From Flavobacteriales bacterium (GTDB lineage Bacteria; Bacteroidota; Bacteroidia; Flavobacteriales_F; PHOS-HE28): a DNA stretch of 64,000 nucleotides. A program made the position numbers and the translations under genes. Positions 41,628 to 49,980 of this stretch are shown piece by piece. Location: assembly GCA_020635695.1 (NCBI GenBank), contig JACJZH010000011.1, forward strand, positions 1 to 64,000. Direction: 5' to 3'. The first letter of the stretch is position 1. Each line of letters starts with the position of its first letter. The notes beneath the pieces were generated by a model. It was not told where the DNA came from. It saw only the letters and a list, made by a program, of their open reading frames with translations, and ran no database searches.

Positions 41628-42746
41628 TCATTCCTGCCATTCGGCCAGGAACAGGTTGGTCTCTCGCGTGCCGTGGTTGTTCCGGTTGCTGCTGAAGACC
41701 AGGTGCCGGCCGTCCGGGCTGAAGACCGGGAAGGCATCGAAGGTGTCACCGTCGCTCACCTTTTCCAGTCCGGTGCCGTCGATGCCGATCATGTACAGGG
41801 TGAAGGGAAAGCCCCGCTGGCTGGCGTGGTTGCTGGCGAAGACGATCTTCTCGCCGGAGGGGTGCCAGAACGGAGCCCAGTTCGCGTTGCCCAGGTCGGT
41901 GATCCGCCGGGCGTCGCTGCCGTCGGCATTGGCCACGAACACCTCCATGTTGGTCGGCATCACCAGCCCCTGGTCCAGCAGGTCCTGGTACTCCTTCACC
42001 TCTTCGGGCGTGCCGGGGCGGGAGGCGCGCCAGACCAGCTTGGTGCCGTCCGGGCTGAAGAAGGCCCCGCCATCGTAGCCGATGGTGTTGGTCACCCGCT
42101 TCAGGTCGCTGCCGTCGATGTTCATGGTGTAAAGCTCCAGGTCGCCATCGCGCATGCTGGTGAACACGATGCGGTCGCCGGTGGGGCTCACGGTGGCCTC
42201 CGCATCATAGCCAGGTGTATCGGTGAGCTGGCGGCGGATGTTGCCTTCCAGGTCGCTCACGAAGATGTCGAAGGTCTCGTAGATCGGCCACACGTACTTG
42301 CCGCCGGGCTGGCGCTCGGGAACGGGCGGGCAGGCACTTCCCGCCAGGTGGGTGCTTGCGTAGAGCAGCAGGCTGTCGCCCGGCAGGAAGTAACTGCAGG
42401 TGGTGCGGCCGCCGTTCACGCTGATGAGCTTCGGCTTCGCCGCGGCCAGGTCGTCCTGGAACGGATCGAACACGAAGATCTGGTCGCAGCTGTCGCCCCA
42501 GGCCGGGTTGGTGGCCTGCATCACCAGCTTGTCGCCGGCGAAGCTCCAATAGGCCTCGGCATTGTCGCCGCCGAAGGTCAGCTGGCGGAGGCTCTTGAAG
42601 TGGGCCTCGCCGGGAAGGATCAGCGAAGCGGTGTCGTGCGCCGTGGCACTGCTGTCGGTCGTCCGGTCCGTGGTCCCTTGGTGATCGGACGGAGCACCGC
42701 AGGCGATCAGCAGCAGCGGCGTGGCAAGGAGGGTGGTTCTGAGCAT
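41628..42746 (-). CDS. TolB-like PD40 beta-propeller lipoprotein
   Basis: A 372-residue lipoprotein (signal ending LLLIACG, Cys at 16). The mature chain has PD40/TolB-like blades: LTFGGDNAEAYWSFAGDKLV, ATVSPTGDRIVFTSMRDGDLELY, AFFSPDGTKLVWRAS, PFWHPSGEKIVFASN and PVFSPDGRHLVFSSNRN. These propellers are usually in the periplasm or on the outer membrane and bind peptides or cell-wall partners. No Tol-Pal gene is nearby. A TATCTTCG element (42764-42771, one mismatch) lies 17 nt from the ATG. Confidence 0.88.
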   Translation of the reverse strand: MLRTTLLATPLLLIACGAPSDHQGTTDRTTDSSATAHDTASLILPGEAHFKSLRQLTFGGDNAEAYWSFAGDKLVMQATNPAWGDSCDQIFVFDPFQDDLAAAKPKLISVNGGRTTCSYFLPGDSLLLYASTHLAGSACPPVPERQPGGKYVWPIYETFDIFVSDLEGNIRRQLTDTPGYDAEATVSPTGDRIVFTSMRDGDLELYTMNIDGSDLKRVTNTIGYDGGAFFSPDGTKLVWRASRPGTPEEVKEYQDLLDQGLVMPTNMEVFVANADGSDARRITDLGNANWAPFWHPSGEKIVFASNHASQRGFPFTLYMIGIDGTGLEKVSDGDTFDAFPVFSPDGRHLVFSSNRNNHGTRETNLFLAEWQE

Positions 42747-42834
42747 GTTCCTGGAAAGGGCGGCGAAGATAACCGGTCCCTGCAGGCGCGATCGTCAGGG
42801 GAACGCAACGAGCACATTGGGCTATCTTCTCGGC

Positions 42835-43899
42835 ATGGCGGGCGACGGGGAATTCGTCAAGGGAAGGGGAGCGGGAGGAGCGCTGTCCAACCGTTTCCTG
42901 CAACGGCAGTATGGTGCGGTGCATCCGGAAGGCATCGACGAGCCCGAGGAACTCGATCGCCCCACCCGGGTCGTGGAGGTGTTCCCCAAGAGCATCCTGA
43001 ACCGGGTGAACAGCCCCGACATTCCCTTCACCTGGAGCCTGAACCCCTATCAAGGGTGCGAACACGGCTGCAGCTACTGCTACGCCCGTCCGACCCATGA
43101 ATACTGGGGCTACGATGCCGCGCTCGACTTCGAGCAGGTGGTGCTGGTGAAACGGAACGCCCCGGAACTGCTCGAGCGGACGCTGCGCAAGCGCGGTTGG
43201 CAGGTCGACCCCATCATGCTGAGCGGAGCCACGGACCCCTACCAACCCGTGGAGCGGAAGGAGCGGATCACCCGCAGGCTGCTGGAGGTCTTCCTGGCCT
43301 TCGGGCATCCCGTCCGCTTGATCACCAAGAACGCCCTGGTGCTGCGGGACATGGACCTGCTCTCGGAACTCGCGTCCAGGCGGCTCGCATCGGTCGCGTT
43401 GAGCATCACCACGCTGGACGAGGACCTGCGACGGGACCTGGAACCGCGCACGAGCACGGCAGCCAATCGCCTGCGTGCGGTCCGCGAGCTGAGCGCAGCA
43501 GGGGTGCCGGTGCATGTGATGGTGGCGCCGATCATTCCCGGCCTGACCGATGCGGGCGTTCCCGCGGTATTGAAGGCTGCAGCGGAAGCCGGAGCACGTT
43601 CCGCAGGCTACACGATGCTGCGCACGAACGGGGCGGTGGGCGAGGTCTTCCGCAGGTGGTTGCAGGACCATCTGCCCGATCGGGCATCGAAAGTGATGGC
43701 CCAGACGGCCCATGCGCATGGTGGACGCATGAACGACAGCCGCTTCGGCCGCCGGATGCGCGGGGAAGGGGCGCATGCCGACGCGATCGCCAGGATGTTC
43801 ACCGTGTTCCGGGAGCGCCATTTCAGCGGGCGGAGCATGCCTCCGTTGGCCATGGACCAGTTCAGACCACCGCCGGAAGGTCAGCTCGAGCTTTTCTGA
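42835..43899 (+). CDS. PA0069-type radical SAM protein (SplB-related)
   Basis: A 354-residue radical SAM enzyme. The cluster motif is CEHGCSYCYA near residue 75-83 (CxxxCxxC with the first Cys in the GC-EHGC run), and PYQGCEHGCSYCYARPTHEY is the hallmark of the PA0069/Rv2578c family. DPIMLSGATDPYQPVE, RLITKNALVLRD and the VMVAPIIPGLTD segment follow. The family is related to spore photoproduct lyase but has no proven reaction. ATG 42835 was chosen because TATCTTCT just before it is a degenerate promoter element; the frame goes further up as a shadow of the lipoprotein gene. It overlaps thpR by 19 nt at the 3' end, in convergent orientation. Confidence 0.92.
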   Translation: MAGDGEFVKGRGAGGALSNRFLQRQYGAVHPEGIDEPEELDRPTRVVEVFPKSILNRVNSPDIPFTWSLNPYQGCEHGCSYCYARPTHEYWGYDAALDFEQVVLVKRNAPELLERTLRKRGWQVDPIMLSGATDPYQPVERKERITRRLLEVFLAFGHPVRLITKNALVLRDMDLLSELASRRLASVALSITTLDEDLRRDLEPRTSTAANRLRAVRELSAAGVPVHVMVAPIIPGLTDAGVPAVLKAAAEAGARSAGYTMLRTNGAVGEVFRRWLQDHLPDRASKVMAQTAHAHGGRMNDSRFGRRMRGEGAHADAIARMFTVFRERHFSGRSMPPLAMDQFRPPPEGQLELF

Positions 43900-44414
43900 A
43901 GTGGGTATCGTGCCAGCGGGACGTACCTGGGCTGGCCATCACCCGGTTCCGATCGGAAGAGCGTGAGTTCGTGGATGCTCATGGACGTTGGCAGGTCAGG
44001 CCCTGCCACTGGGGGCTTGGCCTCCTGACGGGAACGGGCCAACGTGACGTGGGGCCAGTGCGGCGAACGGGGATCCGGCGGTAGTTCGAACGCTGCGGCC
44101 AGGTCACGGTGAAGGGCATCGAACGCCGGGTGCGGAGCGAACCGCAACCAGACCATCCGGTCGCGCCCGATCACCACCTCCAAGCCGGCATCGGTGACTT
44201 CAAAAGGCATGTGTTGCGCTGCCACGGTGGCAAGGGCGGTGGCACGGTCGCGCCAGCCATCCGTCGGCATCGTGCCTGCGAAGAACAGCGTGAGGTGCCA
44301 ATTGGCAGGAGGGACAGGCCGCCATCCCGTGGGCAGGGCCAGGTCGCGTTGCAGGGTGTCCCGTTGCACCGCTGTCAAGGCCTGGGCCACGAACAGGCGT
44401 TCACCGGCGGACAT
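43881..44414 (-). CDS. thpR: RNA 2',3'-cyclic phosphodiesterase (2H family)
   Basis: A 177-residue 2H phosphoesterase. The two HxT motifs are HLTLFFAG near residue 40 and HVTLAR near 127. It opens MSAGERLFVAQAL and includes WRPVPPANWHLTLFF, typical of ThpR/LigT. The enzyme opens 2',3'-cyclic phosphates and can ligate tRNA halves in vitro. It is second in a pair with acylphosphatase, whose end overlaps its start by 14 nt, so co-transcription from the 44675 promoter is likely. Confidence 0.92.
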   Translation of the reverse strand: MSAGERLFVAQALTAVQRDTLQRDLALPTGWRPVPPANWHLTLFFAGTMPTDGWRDRATALATVAAQHMPFEVTDAGLEVVIGRDRMVWLRFAPHPAFDALHRDLAAAFELPPDPRSPHWPHVTLARSRQEAKPPVAGPDLPTSMSIHELTLFRSEPGDGQPRYVPLARYPLQKSSS

Positions 44415-44670
44415 CGAAGTCCTGGTATCCGTTCACCGGTCCCCGGGTGATCTCCAACGCGTCCACGCGGGCCTTTGGCGGACCTTGCCGGCACCAGGCT
44501 TCCAAAGCGTCCAGCGCCAACGGATCTCCCTCAGCCTCGACCAGCACCGATCCATCGGGCTGGTTCATCACCCAACCCCGGAGCCCGAGCTCCAAGGCCT
44601 TCTCACGGGTGTGCTTCCGGTACCAGACCCCCTGGACCCTGCCGCGTACCACCATGCGTCGGTGCTCCAT
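44401..44670 (-). CDS. acyP: acylphosphatase
   Basis: An 89-residue protein that hydrolyses acyl phosphates. Both catalytic residues are present: R18 in GRVQGVWYRKHT and N36 in GWVMNQPDGSV. VEAEGD and the C-terminal FDVRR complete the ferredoxin-like fold. Normal length. A perfect promoter element lies 4 nt upstream of the ATG; thpR follows with a 14-nt overlap. Confidence 0.95.
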   Translation of the reverse strand: MEHRRMVVRGRVQGVWYRKHTREKALELGLRGWVMNQPDGSVLVEAEGDPLALDALEAWCRQGPPKARVDALEITRGPVNGYQDFDVRR

Positions 44671-44674
44671 GTGC

Positions 44675-44682
44675 CAAAGCTA
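44675..44682 (-). promoter_or_regulatory. -7 promoter element for acyP-thpR
   Basis: TAGCTTTG on the minus strand, an exact match only 4 nt from the acyP ATG, so the mRNA is probably leaderless. Confidence 0.6.
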
Positions 44683-44728
44683 CCACGGCCACACTTCCGC
44701 CACTCTTGACGTGGGTACGACGTTCCGG

Positions 44729-44736
44729 TAGTTTTG
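44729..44736 (+). promoter_or_regulatory. -7 promoter element for the PKD/PA14 surface protein
   Basis: TAGTTTTG, an exact match 29 nt before the ATG at 44766. Confidence 0.65.
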
Positions 44737-44765
44737 GTCGACCAAGGCCACAATTTCGTCGACGA

Positions 44766-47700
44766 ATGGATCATTTGCCCAAGCTGCCCCCAAGAGCCGT
44801 CCTCCTTCCGCAAGTTGCCGGCTGGCTGGTCATTGCCCTGCTCCATCCGGTGATCGCCGAAGCCCAGAACGTGCCGTCCGGGTTCGTGGACCAGTCCATG
44901 ATCACCGGGTTGGTGAACCCCGTGGGTTTCACGCATGATGCCAATGGGCGCATGTACATCTGGGAGAAGCGCGGCACGGTGCGGCTCTACGAGGGGGGCG
45001 CCTTGCTTCCCACGTTATTCCTGGACATCTCCGACGAGGTGGGCAACTGGCGTGATCATGGCATGTTGGGATTCGCGCTTGACCCGGACTTCCTGAACAA
45101 CGGGCATTGTTATGTGCTGTATGCCGTGGACCGCCACCATTTGATGAACCATGGCACGCCGCAGTACGACCCCAACACGAACGAGTACTTCGCGGCAACG
45201 ATCATGCGGATCGCACGATTCACGGCCACGGGACCCGGCCTGTCCATCACCGATCCCGGAAGCAGGACCGTGTTGTTGGGCGAGACCGCACAGACCGGTG
45301 TTCCACTGTTGCATGAATCCCACAGCACCGGTCAGCTGGTCTTCGGAACGGACGGCACCCTGCTCGCCGCTTTCGGCGATGGAGCCAGCTACAGCCTGGT
45401 GGACGCCGGGAGTGCCAACGGGACCTACTGGGCACAGGCCCTGGCCGATGGCATCATCCGTCCGGCGGAGAACGTGGGGGCCTTCCGATCGCAATTGGTG
45501 AACTGCTTCAATGGAAAGGTGGTCCGAATGGACCCGGCGACCGGTGATGGTGTTCCTTCCAACCCGTTCTATGACGCCGATGATCCCCGATCACCCCGAT
45601 CGCGGGTGTGGGCCATGGGCCTTCGGAACCCCTATCGCATGACGCTGCGACCCGGCACAGGCAGCACCGACCCCTCGCTGGGCGATCCCGGCAGCCTGTA
45701 CATCGGCGATGTGGGCTGGAGCACCTGGGAGGACCTGCACGTGTGCAATGAAGGCGGGCTCAATTTCGGATGGCCGCTCTTCGAGGGCATGGACCCCCAC
45801 ACGGGCTATTGGAACGCCGTGACCGCCAACCTGGATGCGCCCAACCCGTTGTACGACGGCGTCAATTGCACGATCCCGCACTACCGGTTCCAGGACCTGT
45901 TGATCCAGGAGACCCAGGTCCATCCGAAGCCGTTCCCGAATCCCTGCGATGCGAACTACCAGATCCCGCAGTGGACGCCGCGCTTCATGCACACCCGGCC
46001 ACCGATCGACTTCCGGCATGGGAACCAGTCGCGGTGTGCGGCCTGGAACGGCACCACGGCCGTTTCCTACGACCTGGACGACCCGGCGTCGCCGGTCCCT
46101 GGCCCGCGGTTCGGGGGCTGGGCCTCGATCGCCGGGACCTGGTTCCAGGGAGACCAATTCCCGCAGGGCTACCAGAACGTCTATTTCCATGCGGACTATC
46201 CAGGTGGATGGATCAGGAAGTTCGAATTCGACCCGGCGGACCAGGCCGTATCCGTGAGCGACTTCGCCTCCGCGCTTGGTGCGATCGTCTACGTGGGGGA
46301 AGGAACCGACGGTGCCCTGTGGTACATCGCCTACAACCAGAACGCCGTTCGGCGCATCGTGTATGCCAACACGGTGGACCTTGATCCGGTCGCGGCGGCC
46401 ACCCAGGACGTGGTCTTCGGGCCCTCGCCGCTTGAAGTTCAGTTCACCGGAAGCGCGTCCACTGATCCGGAGGGGCAGGCCCTGAGCTACCTCTGGGACT
46501 TCGGGGATGGCAACACCAGCACGGATGCGGACCCCATGCACACGTTCACCGCGGCGCCCGCCACCCCGACTACCCATACCGTCCAGCTGACCGTTACCGA
46601 CCCGGGTGGAAATACAGGCAGTGCCCAACTCATCGTTTCGGTCAACAACTCTCCGCCCCAGGTGACCATCGACGCTCCCGTTGACGGGGCATCCTACCCG
46701 GTGGGCGTCACCACGAACGTCCCGTTGCAGGCCACGGTGACCGATGCCGAGCACGGGCCCGGTCAGCTGGCCTATGCCTGGCGCACGGTGCTTCATCACA
46801 ACACCCATGTGCATCCGGAGCCGATCGACAACGACCCGGTGACCAATGCCCTGATCACCGGGGAAGGGTGCGATGGTGAGGAGTTCTCCTACGAGGTGCG
46901 ATTGACGGTGACCGATGCGGCCGGTCTTTCGGCCTCCGATACGGCGTGGTTGTTCCCGGACTGCAGCGCGATAGCACCGGTGGCCTTCATGACCTCGGAC
47001 AAGACCTCCGGCGAGGGCCCGTTGCAGGTGGCGTTCGACGCGGGGCTTTCCTTCGATCCCGGGACCATCGTCAGCTACGCATGGGACTTCGGCGATGGAG
47101 CGGTGGGTTCCGGAGAGCAGGTGACACATACGTTCAACGACGTTGGCGATCATGTGGTGCAGCTCACGTGCACCGACGATGATGGTCTGGTGGGCACGGC
47201 CTTCGGCACCATCGTGGTGTATGAGCTCGGGGTTCCCCAGTGCGCGGGGCCATCGGGTTCCATCCTCAGGGAGTATTGGACGGGCATACCAGGCACCGCG
47301 ATCCAGGGTCTGCTGAGCGATCCCGGCTACCCGGACCAGCCGGACGGCACCTCCCAGCAGACCTCCTACAGTGCGCCGCAGAACTGGGCGGACAATTACG
47401 GGACCCGCATGCGGGGCTACATCGTTCCCCCGCAAAGCGGACAGTACCGGTTCACCGTGACCTCCGACGATCTCTCGCAGTTCTACCTGAGCCTGAACCA
47501 CGAACCGCGGCATAAGCGGCTCACGGCCAGTGTTCCGGGTTGGACCCAGCCGTTGGAGTTCACGAAGTACGCCTCCCAGACGAGCGCCTACGTGGAGTTG
47601 GAAGCGGGCCGTGCGTATTACACGGAGATGCTTCACAAGGAAGGCGGAGGTGGCGATCACCTCTCCGTGTTCTGGGAGGGGCCCGGCATTCCCACCCGTA

Positions 47701-48485
47701 CGCTCGTGCCCGGCAGTGCTCTGATCCCCTGGCAGGACTGCCTGCCCAGCGTGAACGTGAAGGTGGTGCTTCAAGGCGCGGCCGATCCACAGACAGGCAT
47801 CATGCGGGATGATCTCAGACTTGCCGGATTGATCCCGACCCAGGAACCGTTCACCGGGCTCGGGTTCCAGCATGCAGGTGGCGGCGGTGGTGAGGTGCTG
47901 GACCCCCAGGTGCTCACGAACACCGGACTGAACGCCATTGTGGACTGGGTATTGGTGGAACTTCGCGACCCCGGGAACGCCTCCTCCATCGTTGCCACAC
48001 GGAGCGCCCTGCTCCAGCGCGATGGAGATGTGGTGGAAGTGAACGGTGGACCACGCCTGCAGTTCAACGTTCCCGCGGGGAGTTACTTCGTGGCCGTCAG
48101 GCATCGGAACCACTTGGGGGCCATGGCCGCGGCCCCGGTCCAACTGGACGAGGACATCACCACGCTGGACCTGAGGTCCGGGGATGTGAACACCCATGGG
48201 ACCGAGGCCAGGGTCCTCCTGCCCGCTGGCATACATGCCCTGTGGTGCGGCAACGTGTCGCCTGACGGTGCGCTCCGGTACACCGGCACCAGCAACGACC
48301 GCGACCCCATTCTGAACGGCATCGGCGGGGTGGTGCCGACGAACTCCGTGTTCGGCTACTTCAATACGGACGTGGACCTCGATGGACAGACGAAGTACAC
48401 GGGAAGTGGGAACGACCGTGATCCCATCCTGAACAACATCGGCGGTGTAGTGCCCACAGCGGTCCGCGCCGAACAGCTACCCTGA
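44766..48485 (+). CDS. 1239-residue exported GSDH propeller-PKD-PA14 protein with C-terminal NDRD module
   Basis: The signal peptide (residues about 12-33: VLLPQVAGWLVIALLHPVIAEA) is followed by a GSDH-type propeller (about 35-540, with GLVNPVGFTHDANGRMYIW, HGMLGFALDPDF, AMGLRNPYRMTL and GDVGWSTWEDL). Then come a PKD domain (YLWDFGDGNTST), an Ig-like domain (PQVTIDAPVDGASYPVG), a second PKD domain (YAWDFGDGAVGSG), a PA14 domain (LREYWTGIPG, YRFTVTSDDLSQFYLSL) and the C-terminal module shared with the 6037-8004 product. PA14 and PKD suggest polysaccharide or glycan binding outside the cell; the propeller may be a sugar dehydrogenase. ATG 44766 fits the promoter spacing. No type A T9SS tail; the shared module may replace it as the surface anchor. 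Confidence 0.88.
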   Translation: MDHLPKLPPRAVLLPQVAGWLVIALLHPVIAEAQNVPSGFVDQSMITGLVNPVGFTHDANGRMYIWEKRGTVRLYEGGALLPTLFLDISDEVGNWRDHGMLGFALDPDFLNNGHCYVLYAVDRHHLMNHGTPQYDPNTNEYFAATIMRIARFTATGPGLSITDPGSRTVLLGETAQTGVPLLHESHSTGQLVFGTDGTLLAAFGDGASYSLVDAGSANGTYWAQALADGIIRPAENVGAFRSQLVNCFNGKVVRMDPATGDGVPSNPFYDADDPRSPRSRVWAMGLRNPYRMTLRPGTGSTDPSLGDPGSLYIGDVGWSTWEDLHVCNEGGLNFGWPLFEGMDPHTGYWNAVTANLDAPNPLYDGVNCTIPHYRFQDLLIQETQVHPKPFPNPCDANYQIPQWTPRFMHTRPPIDFRHGNQSRCAAWNGTTAVSYDLDDPASPVPGPRFGGWASIAGTWFQGDQFPQGYQNVYFHADYPGGWIRKFEFDPADQAVSVSDFASALGAIVYVGEGTDGALWYIAYNQNAVRRIVYANTVDLDPVAAATQDVVFGPSPLEVQFTGSASTDPEGQALSYLWDFGDGNTSTDADPMHTFTAAPATPTTHTVQLTVTDPGGNTGSAQLIVSVNNSPPQVTIDAPVDGASYPVGVTTNVPLQATVTDAEHGPGQLAYAWRTVLHHNTHVHPEPIDNDPVTNALITGEGCDGEEFSYEVRLTVTDAAGLSASDTAWLFPDCSAIAPVAFMTSDKTSGEGPLQVAFDAGLSFDPGTIVSYAWDFGDGAVGSGEQVTHTFNDVGDHVVQLTCTDDDGLVGTAFGTIVVYELGVPQCAGPSGSILREYWTGIPGTAIQGLLSDPGYPDQPDGTSQQTSYSAPQNWADNYGTRMRGYIVPPQSGQYRFTVTSDDLSQFYLSLNHEPRHKRLTASVPGWTQPLEFTKYASQTSAYVELEAGRAYYTEMLHKEGGGGDHLSVFWEGPGIPTRTLVPGSALIPWQDCLPSVNVKVVLQGAADPQTGIMRDDLRLAGLIPTQEPFTGLGFQHAGGGGGEVLDPQVLTNTGLNAIVDWVLVELRDPGNASSIVATRSALLQRDGDVVEVNGGPRLQFNVPAGSYFVAVRHRNHLGAMAAAPVQLDEDITTLDLRSGDVNTHGTEARVLLPAGIHALWCGNVSPDGALRYTGTSNDRDPILNGIGGVVPTNSVFGYFNTDVDLDGQTKYTGSGNDRDPILNNIGGVVPTAVRAEQLP
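47751..48482 (+). other. C-terminal HRNHLG/NDRD module, copy 2
   Basis: Partner of the module at 7270-8001. Here the two repeats read YTGTSNDRDPILNGIGG (near 48274) and YTGSGNDRDPILNNIGG (near 48391), 117 nt apart. The second is preceded by the calcium-loop-like DVDLDG, while the first has NVSPDG at the same place. VDWVLVELRDP and RHRNHLGAM also match. Confidence 0.75.
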
Positions 48486-48509
48486 CCGAGCGTCAGGTCC
48501 TGAGGGGAG

Positions 48510-48537
48510 GAGGTGGTCCACTGGCCGCCTCTTCCTG
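48510..48537 (+). terminator. possible terminator after the PKD/PA14 gene
   Basis: A 9-bp stem with two G-T pairs (GAGGTGGTC with GGCCGCCTC), loop CACT, then TTCCT. The T-run is weak. Confidence 0.35.
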
Positions 48538-48545
48538 CATGGTGC

Positions 48546-48704
48546 TCAACCTTCCTTGGCGAACACGCGCAGGTAGGCGCTCAAGGCCTTGCCGCGTTCC
48601 TCGGCCAGAACCGTGCGCAGCACCATGCGGGCGCGTTCATCGATGATCCGTCCGGCCTCCCGTTCGTGCTTCCGCTTCAGATAGCGCTTTCCCGTGGTCG
48701 TCAT
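48546..48704 (-). CDS. possible 52-residue basic protein
   Basis: From an ATG at 48704 the frame codes MTTTGKRYLKRKHEREAGR and a charged helix ending ALSAYLRVFAKEG. It is highly basic and helical. The frame extends upstream to 48794, but that part is compositionally odd. No family is recognised and no promoter is clear, so it may be a real small gene or chance. Confidence 0.35.
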   Translation of the reverse strand: MTTTGKRYLKRKHEREAGRIIDERARMVLRTVLAEERGKALSAYLRVFAKEG

Positions 48705-48791
48705 GGCATGCGGTGTTCGTTCAGGACGAATGTTCACCATCCCGACGGCTGTCACCATACTGCGATCGGGGTATCCGCCCGGGCGATCATG

Positions 48792-48805
48792 CACGATCGA
48801 TCGTG
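48792..48805. promoter_or_regulatory. 14-bp perfect palindrome CACGATCGATCGTG, copy 2
   Basis: Identical to the site at 36251-36264. Here it lies 13 nt upstream of a TACCTTAG element (48819-48826) and so overlaps the expected -33 region of the PAP2 gene promoter, where an operator would be placed. Confidence 0.5.
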
Positions 48806-48832
48806 GAGGATGACCGGGTACCTTAGCCGGCC

Positions 48833-49495
48833 ATGGGGGAAACGCGCGTGGTCCGTCGGTTCCTGGTGGTCACGGCGTTCTTCGCGGCCCCGGGGTTGTT
48901 CGCGGTCGCCTTCACCGGAAGGCATGAGCTGCATGCGGCGATCAACGCCGCGTTGCCCGTGGTCTGCGATCCCCTGTTCCGGTACGGCACGCACCTGGCC
49001 GATGGACTGGTGCCCACCGGTATCGCGGTCCTCCTGTTGCTCACCAGCACCTGGCGCAGGTTCCTGATGCTCGGACTTTCAACGGCGATCAGCGCGCTCG
49101 TGGTCCAGTTCCTGAAGCGCAATGTGTTCGGCGACATGCTCAGGCCCGTGGAACACCTGGCATCCATGCCGGAACTGCGTTTGATCGACGGGGTGGAACT
49201 GAACCACCACTTCAGCTTTCCCAGCGGGCACAGTACCGCGGCCTATGCGATGTGCCTTGCGCTGGCGGTGCTGAGCGGACGCGTGCGTTGGGCAGGCTGG
49301 TTGGCCGTGGGTGCGGCCTTCATGGCCTTCAGCCGGGTATACCTCTCACAGCATTTCACGGAGGACATCCTCGCCGGAGCGTTCCTGGGCACGGTCACGG
49401 CCTGGGCCGTGCATCGGTGGCTGTACGGGCAGGCGATGATGGACAGGACCGGCCTGGACCGGCGTCCCGTCGGTCTACTCGCTCAGAAGAAGTAG
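48833..49495 (+). CDS. PAP2-family membrane phosphatase
   Basis: A 220-residue membrane protein with about five hydrophobic segments and the complete PAP2 signature: KRNVFGDMLRP (motif 1), FPSGHSTAAY (motif 2, catalytic His) and SRVYLSQHFTEDILAG (motif 3, nucleophile His). Such enzymes remove phosphate from lipid substrates such as phosphatidate, undecaprenyl pyrophosphate or lipid A at the outer face of the inner membrane; which one cannot be told. A palindrome and degenerate promoter element precede it. It overlaps the convergent small barrel gene by 13 nt. Confidence 0.9.
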   Translation: MGETRVVRRFLVVTAFFAAPGLFAVAFTGRHELHAAINAALPVVCDPLFRYGTHLADGLVPTGIAVLLLLTSTWRRFLMLGLSTAISALVVQFLKRNVFGDMLRPVEHLASMPELRLIDGVELNHHFSFPSGHSTAAYAMCLALAVLSGRVRWAGWLAVGAAFMAFSRVYLSQHFTEDILAGAFLGTVTAWAVHRWLYGQAMMDRTGLDRRPVGLLAQKK

Positions 49496-49926
49496 CGGGC
49501 GCCCAGGGCCGCATTGAATTCCACGTCCGTGGCGGGGAGCAGGTCCAGAATGGGCACCACCTCCAGGAACACATCGACCGGTGCCCCTTCGAAGAGGTAG
49601 TTGAGCCCGACCGGTATCCGGATCCCCAGTTGGGGGTCGTTCTGGAAGCGTATCCGGCCGCCCACTCCGTAGTAGAGGCCCAACCTGCCCGAGCTCACGG
49701 ACATCAGGTCGAAGTTGTGCCAGAGCATATCGGCGTGGAGGTGGAAGGACTCCGGCTTGCGCAGGGACCACGCCACGGCGCCGTCGATGGCCTTGTTGCC
49801 GCCGATCCAGCTCTTGAAGCTGATGCCCGTGGGTTCGCCGATCACGATGCCCAGGCCGAATCCGCTCTGCTGGGCCTTGCCGGCCATCGCGCTCAGGAAC
49901 AGGACCAGGATGACGGTATTGCGCAT
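49483..49926 (-). CDS. DUF3996/BAPKO_0422-like small outer-membrane barrel protein
   Basis: A 147-residue protein with a signal peptide (MRNTVILVLFLSAMAGKAQ). The mature start GFGLGIVIGEPTGISFKSW is the hallmark of the DUF3996/BAPKO_0422 family of small beta-barrel proteins first noted in spirochaetes. Amphipathic strands and a terminal aromatic (ALGARYFF) follow, as expected for an eight-stranded barrel. It has a GACCTTTG element (49931-49938, one mismatch) 4 nt upstream. Confidence 0.8.
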   Translation of the reverse strand: MRNTVILVLFLSAMAGKAQQSGFGLGIVIGEPTGISFKSWIGGNKAIDGAVAWSLRKPESFHLHADMLWHNFDLMSVSSGRLGLYYGVGGRIRFQNDPQLGIRIPVGLNYLFEGAPVDVFLEVVPILDLLPATDVEFNAALGARYFF

Positions 49927-49980
49927 GGGACAAAGGTCCGGCACGGGAAAGCCGCTCGTGGAACGGGAGCCCCTCGCTTT

